Of a stretch of DNA of 64,000 nt, positions 54,117-63,585 are shown one piece after another. Numbering within the stretch: position 1 is the first letter of the stretch; each line of letters begins with the position of its first letter. The DNA comes from Arthrobacter sp. AQ5-05. GTDB taxonomy: Bacteria > Actinomycetota > Actinomycetes > Actinomycetales > Micrococcaceae. The notes below the pieces were generated by a model that was not told the origin of the DNA, did no database searches, and saw only the letters and a list, made by a program, of their open reading frames with translations. The stretch is from the NCBI RefSeq assembly GCF_003287975.1, contig NZ_QMKQ01000005.1:62001-126000 (forward strand), read 5' to 3'. Made by a program: the position numbers and the translations under genes.

Positions 54117-55726
54117 GTCTTTGTCCTCCCGTTTGTTCCGTAGCGTGCGCCAAAGGCATCCGGCGATGCCGTCGCCCAGTCCTGGGCCCATGTTTCGGGG
54201 ACCTCGGAGAGCAGTTCCCCCGGCTCCATCCAGTCGTAGAGCTCGGCATACGACTTGGTGTCAAGGTGCCCGATCCTGCGTCGAAGCATCTCCGGGGTGA
54301 GTTCCCCGGGGCCGTTGGCGCCCATCGACGCGATCATGCGCAGCGCCTCGCTGACCGTGGCCTCCTGGAAGCGTTGCACCCGGTGGCTCTTGAGTTCCAC
54401 GTCAAGCGCCTTGGCGCGGCGGGGATCCTGCGTTGCCACGCCCACGGTGCACTTGTTGGTGTGGCACCGTTGTGACTGGATGCAGCCGGTGGCCATCATC
54501 ATGGCGCGGGCGGCATTGGTGTAGTCCGCACCCTGGATGATCCGCTTGACGATGTCGGTGCCTGTGGCGACCTTGCCAGAGGCGCCCACCCGGATCTTGC
54601 TGCGCAGCCCGGTGCCGACCAATGCGTTGTGGACCATCATCAGTCCTTCGGTCAGCGGCGTTCCCATGTGGTCCTCGTATTCCATGGGGGCGGCGCCGGT
54701 GCCGCCCTCGGAACCGTCGACGATGATGAAGTCCGGGGTGGTTCCTTCGGCGAGCATTGCCTTGCAGATGGCCAATAGGTCGCTGCGCGAACCGACACAC
54801 AATTTGAAGCCAACGGGCTTCCCCTGGGCCAGTTCCCGCATGCCGGCCACGAACGTGATGAGTTCGCGCGGCGTCGAGAACACCCGGTGCGCGGCGGGAC
54901 TGACGCACTTCACTCCCTGGGGCACGTTGCGGGTTTCGGCGATCTCCGCGGTGACCTTTCCTGCGGGCAAGACTCCGCCGATGCCGGGTTTGGCTCCCTG
55001 GCTGAGCTTGAGTGACACGCATTTCACCGACGTGTGCGCCGCGTTGTCGGCAAAAAGCTGCGGGTCGAAGTGCCCATCCTTGGTCCTGGCGCCAAAGTAG
55101 CCGCTGCCGATTTCCCAGACGAGGTCCCCGCCATGGCGCAGGTGGTACTCGCTCAGTCCGCCTTCGCCGGTGTCGTGGGCGAATCCACCCATGGCCGCAC
55201 CCTTGTTCAGGGCCAGCAAGGCGTTGGCGGAAAGTGCCCCGAAGCTCATCGCGGAGACGTTAAGCAACGACATGTCATAGGGCTGCCTGCATTCGGGTCC
55301 TCCGATATGCACCCGGGGGGATTCCTGCGGCGGTTCAAGAGGCGCGGTGGAATGCACCAGGTATTCGTATCCGACCTCATTGACATCGCGTTCCGTGCCG
55401 AATGCCTGTTCCTCGTTTGTGCCCTTGGCCCGTTCGTAGATCAGCGACCGGGTATCCCTGTCAAAGGGACGGCCGTCATAGTTGCGCTCGATGAAATACT
55501 GCTGCAACTCCGGCCGGATATATTCCAGCATGAAACGCAGGTGCCCGATCACCGGGTAGTTGCGCAGGATCGAGTGTTTCCTCTGCACCACGTCCCGGAA
55601 GGCGAGCAGCAAGAGCACTCCGAATACGCCAACCGCAACCCACCAGCCTGCCCCGACCAGCACGGCCAACAGCACCGACAGCGCCGTCAGGATGGATAAT
55701 CCGGTAACCACAAGGAACCTGACCAT
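54113..55726 (-). CDS. membrane-anchored FMN glutamate-synthase-like protein
   Basis: 537 residues. Two hydrophobic segments occupy about residues 4-43. The rest is the FMN-binding domain of glutamate synthase: LNVSAMSFGALSANAL, KLSQGAKPGIGGVLP, FIIVDGSEGGTGAAP, and the iron-sulfur-type cysteines MATGCIQSQRCHTNKC. No glutaminase domain is present, so it is not a full GOGAT. Function is unknown; a membrane redox role is inferred from the anchor and the coupled pyruvate oxidase. ATG 55726 was chosen at the first hydrophobic segment. Confidence 0.85.
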   Translation of the reverse strand: MVRFLVVTGLSILTALSVLLAVLVGAGWWVAVGVFGVLLLLAFRDVVQRKHSILRNYPVIGHLRFMLEYIRPELQQYFIERNYDGRPFDRDTRSLIYERAKGTNEEQAFGTERDVNEVGYEYLVHSTAPLEPPQESPRVHIGGPECRQPYDMSLLNVSAMSFGALSANALLALNKGAAMGGFAHDTGEGGLSEYHLRHGGDLVWEIGSGYFGARTKDGHFDPQLFADNAAHTSVKCVSLKLSQGAKPGIGGVLPAGKVTAEIAETRNVPQGVKCVSPAAHRVFSTPRELITFVAGMRELAQGKPVGFKLCVGSRSDLLAICKAMLAEGTTPDFIIVDGSEGGTGAAPMEYEDHMGTPLTEGLMMVHNALVGTGLRSKIRVGASGKVATGTDIVKRIIQGADYTNAARAMMMATGCIQSQRCHTNKCTVGVATQDPRRAKALDVELKSHRVQRFQEATVSEALRMIASMGANGPGELTPEMLRRRIGHLDTKSYAELYDWMEPGELLSEVPETWAQDWATASPDAFGARYGTNGRTKT

Positions 55727-56038
55727 GGCCCCAGCATAACCCCGCAGGGAGCAACACCCACCCCCTTGTCTCTGGCCGGGGCGGGAACACCAAGCCGGCC
55801 GCCGTGGTTGCCTAAGGCCCGGTTGTGCCCGTGCCGGGATCGGTTCCCCGCGTTCCGCCGGGTTGCACACCGCCCAAACGGCCTGTCCGACGAGCTCGGC
55901 GACTGCTGGATCCGATGGGTGCAGTGCTCCGGCGGCCCTGCCAGCTGGACCAGAGGCCTGGGGCCATCCCCATTCATCGCATTGTTCCTGCCTCGTTCAT
56001 TCCACCGCCAGCTTCACTGGCTGGGGCGCGGGGGCAAG
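55727..56038 (+). other. 310-base gap, no supported gene
   Basis: It lies between the glutamate-synthase-like gene and the end of the GntR gene, both on the reverse strand. It probably carries the promoter of the former; I see no clear boxes, terminator or small gene. Confidence 0.4.
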
Positions 56039-56764
56039 CTAGGCGCGCGGCTGCGGGAAGAGGCGCGGGGCGTGCGCCCAGACCCCGCAGATCTCCTCGT
56101 TGGTGCGGCGCATGATCAATTCCATGGACTTGCGTGCCAGGTGCGGCTCATGCGCCGAGATCGCATCGGCCACAGCCTGGTGCCAGGCCAGCGCCTCCTC
56201 GTGCGGGCGCTCGGGCATCAGGCCCAGTTCGGTGCGCCCGCGCAGCGTCTCGGCGATCGGGTTGGCCAGGTTCGCGAACATCTCGTTGCCCGAGGCCGCC
56301 AGCACCATCGCGTGGAAGCGGATGTCCAGCTCCAAGAAGGACTTCAGGTCCCCGGAGCGCCCGGCATGGCGCATCCGCGCAGCCAGGTTCAGCAGCTCGC
56401 CGCAGAATTCCGGTGGCGCATGCTCCGCGGCAAGTTCCGCGGCCATGGGTTCGACGGCGACGCGCAGTTCGGTCAGTGAACGCAATTGGGCACCCTGGCC
56501 GTCCCCGGCCAGCCGCCAGCGGATCACCAGCGGGTCAAAGGGGTTCCAGTCCTCGGCGCCCAGCACCCGGATCCCGACGCGCTTGGTGGAAACCACCAGC
56601 CCGGCCGAGGCCAGCACGCGTACCGCCTCGCGGATGACCGAACGCGAGACGCCCAGTTCGCTTTCCAGCTCGGCGGCAAGGATCACCTCGCCGGCGGGTA
56701 TGGAACCGTCGACGATGCGGCTTCCGACGTGTTCAACCGCGCGTTGGTGCAAAGACTTGGGCAT
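56039..56764 (-). CDS. GntR family regulator, FCD (FadR-type) subgroup
   Basis: 241 residues. The N-terminal winged helix-turn-helix has SELGVSRSVIREAVRVLASAG; the C-terminal FCD domain shows ELDIRFHAMVLAASGNEMF and a further helix set with probable metal-binding histidines. Divergent from gnd and close to the gluconate genes, it is a good candidate for their repressor, with gluconate or 6-phosphogluconate as ligand (inference). ATG 56764. Confidence 0.9.
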   Translation of the reverse strand: MPKSLHQRAVEHVGSRIVDGSIPAGEVILAAELESELGVSRSVIREAVRVLASAGLVVSTKRVGIRVLGAEDWNPFDPLVIRWRLAGDGQGAQLRSLTELRVAVEPMAAELAAEHAPPEFCGELLNLAARMRHAGRSGDLKSFLELDIRFHAMVLAASGNEMFANLANPIAETLRGRTELGLMPERPHEEALAWHQAVADAISAHEPHLARKSMELIMRRTNEEICGVWAHAPRLFPQPRA

Positions 56765-56976
56765 GTTCCAACCTTATCGGTATTCCGTGGCACAAACTCG
56801 CCGGTGACCACGGACAAAAGCGCGTATTTCCGGGGCAACTTAAGGCAACGGCGCGTGTTCGTCTGGCAATGGGCACACCGGACAAACTAAAGTGGAAAGA
56901 AGTCACGGAGCCGTGCCCGGTGCTCTTTCGTGCCGGTATCCGCCCGGCCCAGCAAAATCGCAACGATGGAGACTTC

Positions 56977-58416
56977 ATGCCTGCACAGATTGGCGTCACC
57001 GGCCTAGCCGTCATGGGCGCAAACCTCGCCCGGAACTTCGCCCGCAACGGATACACCGTCGCACTGCACAACCGCTCGGTCGCCAAGACCGACGCCCTGC
57101 TGGCGGCCCACGGCGACGAGGGCGACTTCATCCGCACCGAGACCATGGAGGAACTGGTCGCGAGCCTCGAGGTTCCCCGCCGCGTGCTGATCATGGTCAA
57201 GGCCGGCGGCCCCGTCGACTCGGTCATCGACTCCCTGGTGCCGCTGCTCGAGGAGGGCGACATCATCATCGACGGCGGCAACTCCAACTTCGTGGACACC
57301 CGCCGCCGCGAGGCAGCCCTGGCGACCAAGGGCCTGCACTTCGTGGGCGTCGGGGTCTCCGGTGGCGAGGAGGGCGCCCTGCTGGGCCCCTCGATCATGC
57401 CCGGCGGCTCGAAGCAGTCCTACGACGCGCTGGGACCGATGCTGGAAAAGATCTCCGCCAAGGCCATCGACGGCGCCCCCTGCTGCGCCTGGATCTCCAC
57501 CGACGGTGCCGGGCACTTCGTGAAGATGGTCCACAACGGCATCGAGTACGCCGACATGCAGGTCATCGGCGAGGCCTACGACCTGCTGCGCAGCGGCGCA
57601 GGCCTCGAGCCCGCGGCCCAGGCGGAAATCTTCACCGAGTGGAACAAGGGCGAGCTGGCCTCCTTCCTCATCGAGATCACCGCCGAGGTCCTGGCCCATG
57701 TCGACGCCAAGACCGGGGCGCCGCTGGTCGATGTCATCGTCGACTCGGCGGGCCAGAAGGGCACCGGCCGCTGGACCGTGCAGTCCGCCCTGGACCTGGG
57801 CTCCCCGACCTCGGCCATCGCCGAGTCGGTGTTCGCCCGCGGCCTGTCCTCGCAGCGCGACCAGCGCGCCATCGGCCAGGAGGTGCTCATCGGCAACGAG
57901 ATCGCCGTGGAACTGGGCGAGAACTTCGTTGAGGACGTGCGCCAGGCGCTCTTCGCCTCCAAGCTGGTTTCCTACGCCCAGGGCCTGGACATGCTCACCT
58001 CCGCGGGCAAGGAATACAACTGGGACCTGAAGCTCGACGAGATCGCCTCGCTGTGGCGGGAGGGCTGCATCATCCGCGCCGCACTGCTGGCCGACATCAC
58101 CAAGGCCTACGCCGCCGATGAGAAGCCGGCGAACCTGCTCTTCGCCCCGGCCTTCGCCGAGGCCATCGCCGCCGCGGTTCCGGCCTGGCGCCGCGTGGTC
58201 GCCACCGCCGTCCAGCTGGGCGTGCCGGTGCCGGTGTTCTCCTCCTCGCTGGCCTACTACGACGGCCTGCGCCGCAAGCGCCTGCCGGCCGCGTTGACCC
58301 AGGGCCTGCGCGACCTTTTCGGTGCGCACACCTACAACCGGGTTGACACCGCCGGCTCGTTCCACACCCAGTGGAGCGGCGACAAGACCGAAATCGAGGC
58401 CGAAGACACCCACTAG
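56977..58416 (+). CDS. gnd: 6-phosphogluconate dehydrogenase, decarboxylating
   Basis: 479 residues. The NADP-binding motif GLAVMGANLARNFARNGY, the substrate motif GVGVSGGEEGALLGPSIMPG and GAGHFVKMVHNGIEYADMQ identify Gnd. It converts 6-phosphogluconate to ribulose 5-phosphate, the step after GntK. ATG 56977 has GGAG at 5-6 bases. The gene is divergent from the GntR regulator and is followed by a terminator. Confidence 0.96.
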   Translation: MPAQIGVTGLAVMGANLARNFARNGYTVALHNRSVAKTDALLAAHGDEGDFIRTETMEELVASLEVPRRVLIMVKAGGPVDSVIDSLVPLLEEGDIIIDGGNSNFVDTRRREAALATKGLHFVGVGVSGGEEGALLGPSIMPGGSKQSYDALGPMLEKISAKAIDGAPCCAWISTDGAGHFVKMVHNGIEYADMQVIGEAYDLLRSGAGLEPAAQAEIFTEWNKGELASFLIEITAEVLAHVDAKTGAPLVDVIVDSAGQKGTGRWTVQSALDLGSPTSAIAESVFARGLSSQRDQRAIGQEVLIGNEIAVELGENFVEDVRQALFASKLVSYAQGLDMLTSAGKEYNWDLKLDEIASLWREGCIIRAALLADITKAYAADEKPANLLFAPAFAEAIAAAVPAWRRVVATAVQLGVPVPVFSSSLAYYDGLRRKRLPAALTQGLRDLFGAHTYNRVDTAGSFHTQWSGDKTEIEAEDTH

Positions 58417-58433
58417 CCTTCACCTGCTTCCCC

Positions 58434-58483
58434 CAGGGGGCGGTGCTCCCGGTTCTCCCGGAAGCGCCGCCCCCTGCTTTTTG
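58434..58483 (+). terminator. terminator of gnd
   Basis: CAGGGGGCGG and CCGCCCCCTG pair around an inner CCCGG/CCGGG element, followed by CTTTTTGG. Confidence 0.88.
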
Positions 58484-58553
58484 GGGAACCGTGGAGGTGC
58501 CTGGAGGGAATGCTGACCTGTTTTGGGACGGGTGAACGCCGTCGAAAAGACGG

Positions 58554-58581
58554 GACAATGCATCTATATGCAAACATTGTC
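58554..58581 (+). promoter_or_regulatory. palindromic operator candidate upstream of hipB-like gene
   Basis: GACAATG and CATTGTC are perfect inverted arms 14 bases apart, with a second nested pair TGCAT/ATGCA. They overlap a TATA-like CTATAT. The position, 40 bases before an XRE regulator, fits antitoxin autoregulation. Confidence 0.6.
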
Positions 58582-58620
58582 AACGCCAAGGTTTGTCCAT
58601 GGCTACGTTAGGTGGTTGAG

Positions 58621-58896
58621 GTGACGGAAATGGAACGGCTCGGTGTGCACCTGCGCGATTGGCGCATCATCCGTGGGCTTTCCCAGGAGCTGGTCGCCGA
58701 ACGGGCCAACATCTCCCGATCCACCTTGATCAAGCTGGAGCGGGGCACGGGGGCCAAATTGGAAAACTTTCCGATGGTCGCCAGGGTCCTTGGTGTCAAT
58801 GACCGGATCGATGCTGCGGTTGATCCGCTGAACACGGATCCTGGTCGAGCGCGTGCCTCCATGCCCAGCCGACAACGAGCTCCCAGGAGGAGCTGA
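58621..58896 (+). CDS. HipB-like XRE family DNA-binding protein
   Basis: 91 residues. The helix-turn-helix is visible as LRDWRIIRGLSQELVAERAN then ISRSTLIKLERG. The C terminus DPGRARA...RQRAPRR is the pattern seen in actinobacterial HipB-type antitoxins. GTG 58621 is used (AGGTGG upstream); GTG 58612 is possible. The next frame, a HipA-like fragment, starts at the last base of its stop, as in hipBA operons. Confidence 0.8.
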   Translation: MTEMERLGVHLRDWRIIRGLSQELVAERANISRSTLIKLERGTGAKLENFPMVARVLGVNDRIDAAVDPLNTDPGRARASMPSRQRAPRRS

Positions 58897-59162
58897 TGGC
58901 CTCTCGGTCGCGCAGGGATATTCGGACCATCGACGTCATTGTCAACGACACCACGGGCGGCACCATGCCGGTGGAATCCGAACGCCATTCTCCGCCGGAA
59001 CACCTCACTTTCAACGACGCCGATGCATGGCTGGCCAATGGGCCTTCCTTCGAGATTTCCCCGGATATGCGGCCAGGTTCCGGCCATCCGGAATCTCCGG
59101 TTCCGCGGCAGGACCTGAGAGCCCTCGACCGCGTTTCCCCTGCCGACGATCCCCGACCGTAA
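58896..59162 (+). pseudogene. HipA-like toxin fragment
   Basis: 88 residues. It opens like a HipA N-terminal subdomain (RTIDVIVND) and then shows FNDADAWLANGPSFEISPDM, the phrase that in HipA kinases precedes the catalytic core; the frame then ends. Nothing recognisable as the kinase core follows in any frame before the next gene at 59381. The toxin is therefore lost or truncated; normal HipA has about 400 residues. Confidence 0.6.
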
Positions 59163-59380
59163 GAGGTATCCGTCTGCCGTGCCCGGCCCGGACAGCCGGA
59201 GTCCCGTGAAGCAGGTATCCAAGGGTGGACCGGGTGCGAAAAACTCCCGCCATGCCGCCACTCCCACCGATCCATTGACCAAGCACCCCGGCAGGCATAG
59301 ATTCGGGGCATGAGTCGGTGCCCGCAGCACGCAACACCAGTGATGACTGCGCCCGGAAACGAACCCGGGGCCGGCCCCCG

Positions 59381-61000
59381 ATGATCGGCATCGACGAGTT
59401 GCGCACGGTCAAGACCTTCGCCCCGCTGCCCCCGGAAGTGCTGGGCTACCTGGCCGGGGCCGTGGAAGACATCCACCTGCTGGACGGGGAATACTTCCTG
59501 CACGAGGGCGATGAACGCGCCCTGATCGTGGTCATCGAGGGCCTGGTGGAGATCACCAAGGTGGTCGCCGGCATTGAACGGGTCATCGGCACCCGCAAGC
59601 CCGGCCAGTTCTTCGGCGAGGTCCCGCTGACCCTGAGCACCAACTTCCCGGCCAGCGGACGTGCTTCCGGGGCGGCGAGGATCATCAAGCTCGACGTGGC
59701 CGGCTACTTCACGCTGGCCGCCATGGCACCGGCGGTCCCGGAGAAGATCGGTTCGCTGGCCAGGCGCTACCTCGACTCCCTGCAGGAGCTCGCGGCCGAA
59801 AAACCCGATGCGGTGGCCCGCGTGATCGGTCCGCGGCGCCATGCCAAGGTGCGCGAACTGTCCACCTTCCTGACCCGCAACCACGTCGCCTTCGAGAACA
59901 CCACGCTCGAGGCCCCGGAGGACGGGCAGGTGTACCCGGTGCTCGAGCTGCGCGACGGCACCCGGTACGCGGACCCGCCGATGCGCATCGCGGCCAAGGC
60001 GGTGGGGCTTGAGGTGGTGCCGGCCGCGACCGACTACGACGTGGTGATCCTTGGAGGGGGACCGGCCGGGCTGACCGCCGCCGTCAACGCCGCGGCCGAG
60101 GGCCTGCGCGCCGTGGTCATCGAGCAGCTGGCACCCGGCGGGCAGGCCGGGACCTCCACCCGCATCGAAAACTACACCGGCTTCCCCTACGGGATCTCCG
60201 GGGACGACCTGGCCTCGCGCGCGCTGATCCAGGCCAACCGGCTGGGTGCGGAAATCGTCGTCACCCGAACCGCCTGCGGCATCGACGCCGACACCCGCCG
60301 GGTCGTGCTCGACGGGGGAGACACGCTGCTGGCCCGGGCGCTGATCGCGGCCACCGGCGTGGCCTGGCGCACGCTCACCATCCCAGGGGCCGAGCGTTTC
60401 CTGGGCAACGGCCTGTACTACGGGGCGGCGCACAGCGACGCGCCGCTGGCCCAGGGCCAGGACATCTTCATCGTCGGGGCGGGAAATTCGGCCGGACAGG
60501 CGGCGATCTTCTTTTCCCGGCATGCCCGCACCGTCACGATGCTGCTGCGCGGGCCCTCGCTGGCCTCCCGGATGTCCAGCTACCTCATCGAGCAGATCGA
60601 GGCCACCGCCGCCATCCACGTGCAGCCCAATTGCCAGATCGCCGCGCTGGAGGGGGACAAGACCCTGCACGCCATCGAGGTCCTGGACACCGCAAGCGGC
60701 ACCAGCACGCTGCGGCCGAGCCCGGCGGTGTTCGTGATGATCGGCGCCGATGCCGTCACCGGGTGGATGCCTGCGCACATCGTGCGCGACCGCCACGGTT
60801 TCATCCTCACCGGGCCGGACGCCGCCGACGCCGCGGCGTGGGACCAGGCGCGCCGCCCGTTTGCCCTGGAAACCAGCGTGCCGGGGATCTTCGCGATCGG
60901 GGACGTGCGCTCGGGTTCGGTCAAGCGCGTGGCCGCGGGCGTCGGGGAGGGCGGCATGTCCATCGCCTTCACCCACCAATACCTCGCCCTGGCCGACTGA
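59381..61000 (+). CDS. flavoprotein with cNMP-binding-like domain and thioredoxin-reductase-like domain
   Basis: 539 residues. Residues 1-130 resemble a cyclic-nucleotide-binding domain (FAPLPPEVLGYLAGAV, FLHEGDERALIVVIEG, GQFFGEVPL). A linker precedes a thioredoxin-reductase-like half: FAD motif VVILGGGPAGLTAAV, APGGQAGTSTRIENYTGFP, NAD(P) motif FIVGAGNSAGQAA and final GIFAIGDVR. The redox CxxC of thioredoxin reductase is missing; the equivalent place reads GLYYGAAHSDA. Its electron acceptor is unknown. ATG 59381 chosen; GTG 59318 is possible. Confidence 0.85.
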   Translation: MIGIDELRTVKTFAPLPPEVLGYLAGAVEDIHLLDGEYFLHEGDERALIVVIEGLVEITKVVAGIERVIGTRKPGQFFGEVPLTLSTNFPASGRASGAARIIKLDVAGYFTLAAMAPAVPEKIGSLARRYLDSLQELAAEKPDAVARVIGPRRHAKVRELSTFLTRNHVAFENTTLEAPEDGQVYPVLELRDGTRYADPPMRIAAKAVGLEVVPAATDYDVVILGGGPAGLTAAVNAAAEGLRAVVIEQLAPGGQAGTSTRIENYTGFPYGISGDDLASRALIQANRLGAEIVVTRTACGIDADTRRVVLDGGDTLLARALIAATGVAWRTLTIPGAERFLGNGLYYGAAHSDAPLAQGQDIFIVGAGNSAGQAAIFFSRHARTVTMLLRGPSLASRMSSYLIEQIEATAAIHVQPNCQIAALEGDKTLHAIEVLDTASGTSTLRPSPAVFVMIGADAVTGWMPAHIVRDRHGFILTGPDAADAAAWDQARRPFALETSVPGIFAIGDVRSGSVKRVAAGVGEGGMSIAFTHQYLALAD

Positions 61001-61048
61001 CACCCGGGGTCCTTGTCCGGCCCGCGGCGCGGGCATAGGCTCTGCCCC

Positions 61049-62053
61049 ATGGACTACCGCTTCCTCGGGGCCTCGGGGCTCAAGATCACCGAAATCACCT
61101 TTGGCAACTGGCTGACCCACGGCTCCCAGGTTGACAACGACGTGGCCACCGCCTGCGTGAACGCGGCCCTGGAGGCGGGCATCACCACCTTCGACACCGC
61201 CGACGTCTACGCCAACGGCGCCGCCGAGCAGGTGCTCGGAGCGGCGCTGAAGAACCGGCGCCGCGAGTCCCTGGAGGTCTTCACCAAGGTCTACTGGCCC
61301 GTGGGACCCAAGGGGCCCAACGACACCGGGCTTTCGCGCAAGCACATCATGGAGGGCATCAACGGCTCGCTGCGGCGCCTGCAAATGGACTACGTCGACC
61401 TCTACCAGGCCCACCGCTTCGACCACCAGACGCCCCTGGAGGAAACCATCTCGGCCTTTGCCGACGTCGTGCGCTCCGGCAAGGCCCTGTACATCGGGGT
61501 CTCCGAGTGGAACGCCGAGCAGCTGCGCGCGGGCCAGGCGCTGGCGAAGGAAGAGGGGTTCGCCCTGGTGTCGAACCAGCCGCAGTACTCGGCCATCTGG
61601 CGCGTGATCGAGGCGCAGGTCGTCCCGGCCTCACGGGCACTGGGCATGTCGCAGGTCGTCTGGTCGCCCATGGCCCAGGGGGTGCTGTCGGGAAAATACC
61701 TCCCGGGCAAGCCCGCGCCGGCCGGAAGCCGGGCCACGGACGAGAAGGGCGGGATGAACACCATCGCCCGGCTGATGGATGCCACGGTGCTCGAACGCGT
61801 GCAGAAGCTCCGTCCCATCGCCGCGGAGCTGGGCCTGGCGATGGGGCAGCTGGCCATCGCCTGGGTGCTGCAGAACCCCAACGTGGCTTCCGCCATCATC
61901 GGCGCCTCGCGCCCGGAACAGGTTGCCGAGAACGTGTTGGCCTCGGGCGTGGTGATCCCGCCGGAAATGATGGCCGACATCGATGCGGCGCTGGGGGACT
62001 CCATCGAGCGCGACCCGGCCAAGACCACCAGCCCGGAACAGCGACCGGCCTGA
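61049..62053 (+). CDS. aldo/keto reductase
   Basis: 334 residues, TIM-barrel type, close to the potassium-channel beta-subunit-like AKRs: MDYRFLGASGLKI, FDTADVYANGAAEQVLG (Asp, Tyr), FTKVYWPVG (Lys), YQAHRFD (His) and VSNQPQYSAI. All four catalytic residues are present. NADPH-dependent reduction of aldehydes is the likely chemistry; the natural substrate is unknown. It follows the flavoprotein by 48 bases on the same strand. Confidence 0.92.
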   Translation: MDYRFLGASGLKITEITFGNWLTHGSQVDNDVATACVNAALEAGITTFDTADVYANGAAEQVLGAALKNRRRESLEVFTKVYWPVGPKGPNDTGLSRKHIMEGINGSLRRLQMDYVDLYQAHRFDHQTPLEETISAFADVVRSGKALYIGVSEWNAEQLRAGQALAKEEGFALVSNQPQYSAIWRVIEAQVVPASRALGMSQVVWSPMAQGVLSGKYLPGKPAPAGSRATDEKGGMNTIARLMDATVLERVQKLRPIAAELGLAMGQLAIAWVLQNPNVASAIIGASRPEQVAENVLASGVVIPPEMMADIDAALGDSIERDPAKTTSPEQRPA

Positions 62054-62070
62054 GCCGCAGTCCCCGCCGG

Positions 62071-62656
62071 CTACCGGGTCCCGGGCACCGGCACGATCTT
62101 CCCGCCGATCTCGTGCAGGGGCAGCCGCCCAAGCCTCCGGTGGGCGGCCAGATAGCCAACCGTGGCGTTGCCCAGTGCAAACCCGTGCAGGGAACCGTCC
62201 CGGCGGTACACCGTCCCGGTGCCGGTGCCGGGTTCCCATGGAGCCCCGCGCTGTGCACGTTCTTTCCGCCGATGCGCGGCAAACGGGACTGTTCGTTGAC
62301 CGGCATGCTCCCCGGGCAATCCCGGAACACCGATCCTGCAACCCCGGTTGCCCCGCCCGGGTTTCGGCGCCCAGCCCCGCAACCCAGGCGGCCTCCCGGG
62401 CACCGGTCCCAGGTACGCCGTCGCCGCGCCCTGGCGCACCGAGACGGCCGCCGAGCGGGTCCACCGCCTGCCCGACCCGGAACCCGCCGGTGCCCCCGCC
62501 GCGTCCCAGCACGGAACCGAGCACGTCGCGGCCCACCATGAACGGGAAGCCGATCTCGGTGGCGTAGGTGCCCGTGCGCACCGGCCGGACCACGTACTCG
62601 ATCGCGACTGCCCCGCCCAGGGCGCGGATGAACGCGGCGTGCCTGGTTTCGGGCAC
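62071..62656 (-). pseudogene. MDR-type zinc-free dehydrogenase/quinone reductase relic
   Basis: From GTG 62656 one frame reads HAAFIRALGGAVAIEYVV, FPFMVGRDVLGSVLGRG and GFRVGQAVDPLGG, the N-terminal domain of a quinone-reductase-like enzyme. A second frame ends GFALGNATVGYLAAHRRL, like the C terminus of the same family, at 62071. The cofactor-binding middle is missing and the frames do not join, so a deletion plus frameshift is inferred. About 190 codons remain of the usual 330. Confidence 0.6.
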
Positions 62657-62874
62657 GACCTCGGCCGTGTGTCGGCGGCGTTCCACCGGCTCTCCCTTCC
62701 CCGTGTCCCGGGAATCCCCGGCGTCCTCCCGGCCCTGTTCCCAAGCCTCGACCACACCCTGGAACCCCAGGCAAGAACCTTGCGCTTAACGCACGCGGCG
62801 GTCGGAACACGATCCCCGTAAAGGGGAACGTTCCGCCCGCCGCGCGGGAGTTGCTGCCGGGGGCCGGGGTGGAG

Positions 62875-63459
62875 CTAGATCCACATGGCCGGGTCGATGT
62901 ACTCGGCCGGGTCCACCGCGGGTGCGTGTTCCTCCGCGGTGCGCGGACGGTTCTTCGCCGGGATCCCGGTGATGATCGAATCCGCCGGGGCGTCCTTGAC
63001 CACCACGGCATTGGCGCCGATGGCCGAGTCCGCACCGATCACGATCGGGCCCAGCACCTTCGCGCCGGCACCGATGACCACGCGGTCCCCGATGGTCGGG
63101 TGGCGCTTGACCTTCGCCAGCGACCGCCCGCCCAGGGTCACCCCGTGGTAGATCATCACGTCGTCGCCGATCTCCGCGGTCTCCCCGATCACCACGCCCA
63201 TGCCGTGGTCGATGAAGAAGCGCCGCCCGATGGTCGCCCCGGGGTGGATCTCGATCCCGGTCAGGAACCGGCCGGCCTGGGAAATCAGCCGCGCCGGGAA
63301 ACGCAGGCGCGGGTTTTGCCACAGCCGGTGCGTCAGCCGGTGGATCCAGATCGCATGCAGACCGGAGTAGGCCAGGAAGTTTTCGGTCTTGCCGCGTGCC
63401 GCGGGATCATGCGCACTTGCCCCGCGCAGGTCTTCGGCTAGTCGGGAAAGGAATCTCAC
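62875..63459 (-). CDS. cysE: serine O-acetyltransferase
   Basis: 194 residues, the short SAT form. Left-handed beta-helix repeats run from about residue 66 ([20 protein letters not shown]) to 150 ([20 protein letters not shown]); the HG and HP motifs supply catalytic and CoA contacts. It acetylates serine for cysteine synthase, encoded 126 bases upstream on the same strand. GTG 63459 has AAAGG at 8 bases. Confidence 0.95.
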   Translation of the reverse strand: MRFLSRLAEDLRGASAHDPAARGKTENFLAYSGLHAIWIHRLTHRLWQNPRLRFPARLISQAGRFLTGIEIHPGATIGRRFFIDHGMGVVIGETAEIGDDVMIYHGVTLGGRSLAKVKRHPTIGDRVVIGAGAKVLGPIVIGADSAIGANAVVVKDAPADSIITGIPAKNRPRTAEEHAPAVDPAEYIDPAMWI

Positions 63460-63585
63460 ACCTTGGCCTTTGTTTGTGCGGCGTCCCGGCCACCGGCCGG
63501 CCCACCGCGGGTGAAACCCGCGTCGGCGCCGGGGCCGGCGGCGGTTTCCCGCGCCCGGCCCCCGGCGCTGCCCGGATCAGCTGTC

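Noticed and set aside
58796-61426. An 876-codon open frame on the reverse strand
   Set aside because: Antisense to the flavoprotein and aldo/keto reductase genes; an effect of high GC.
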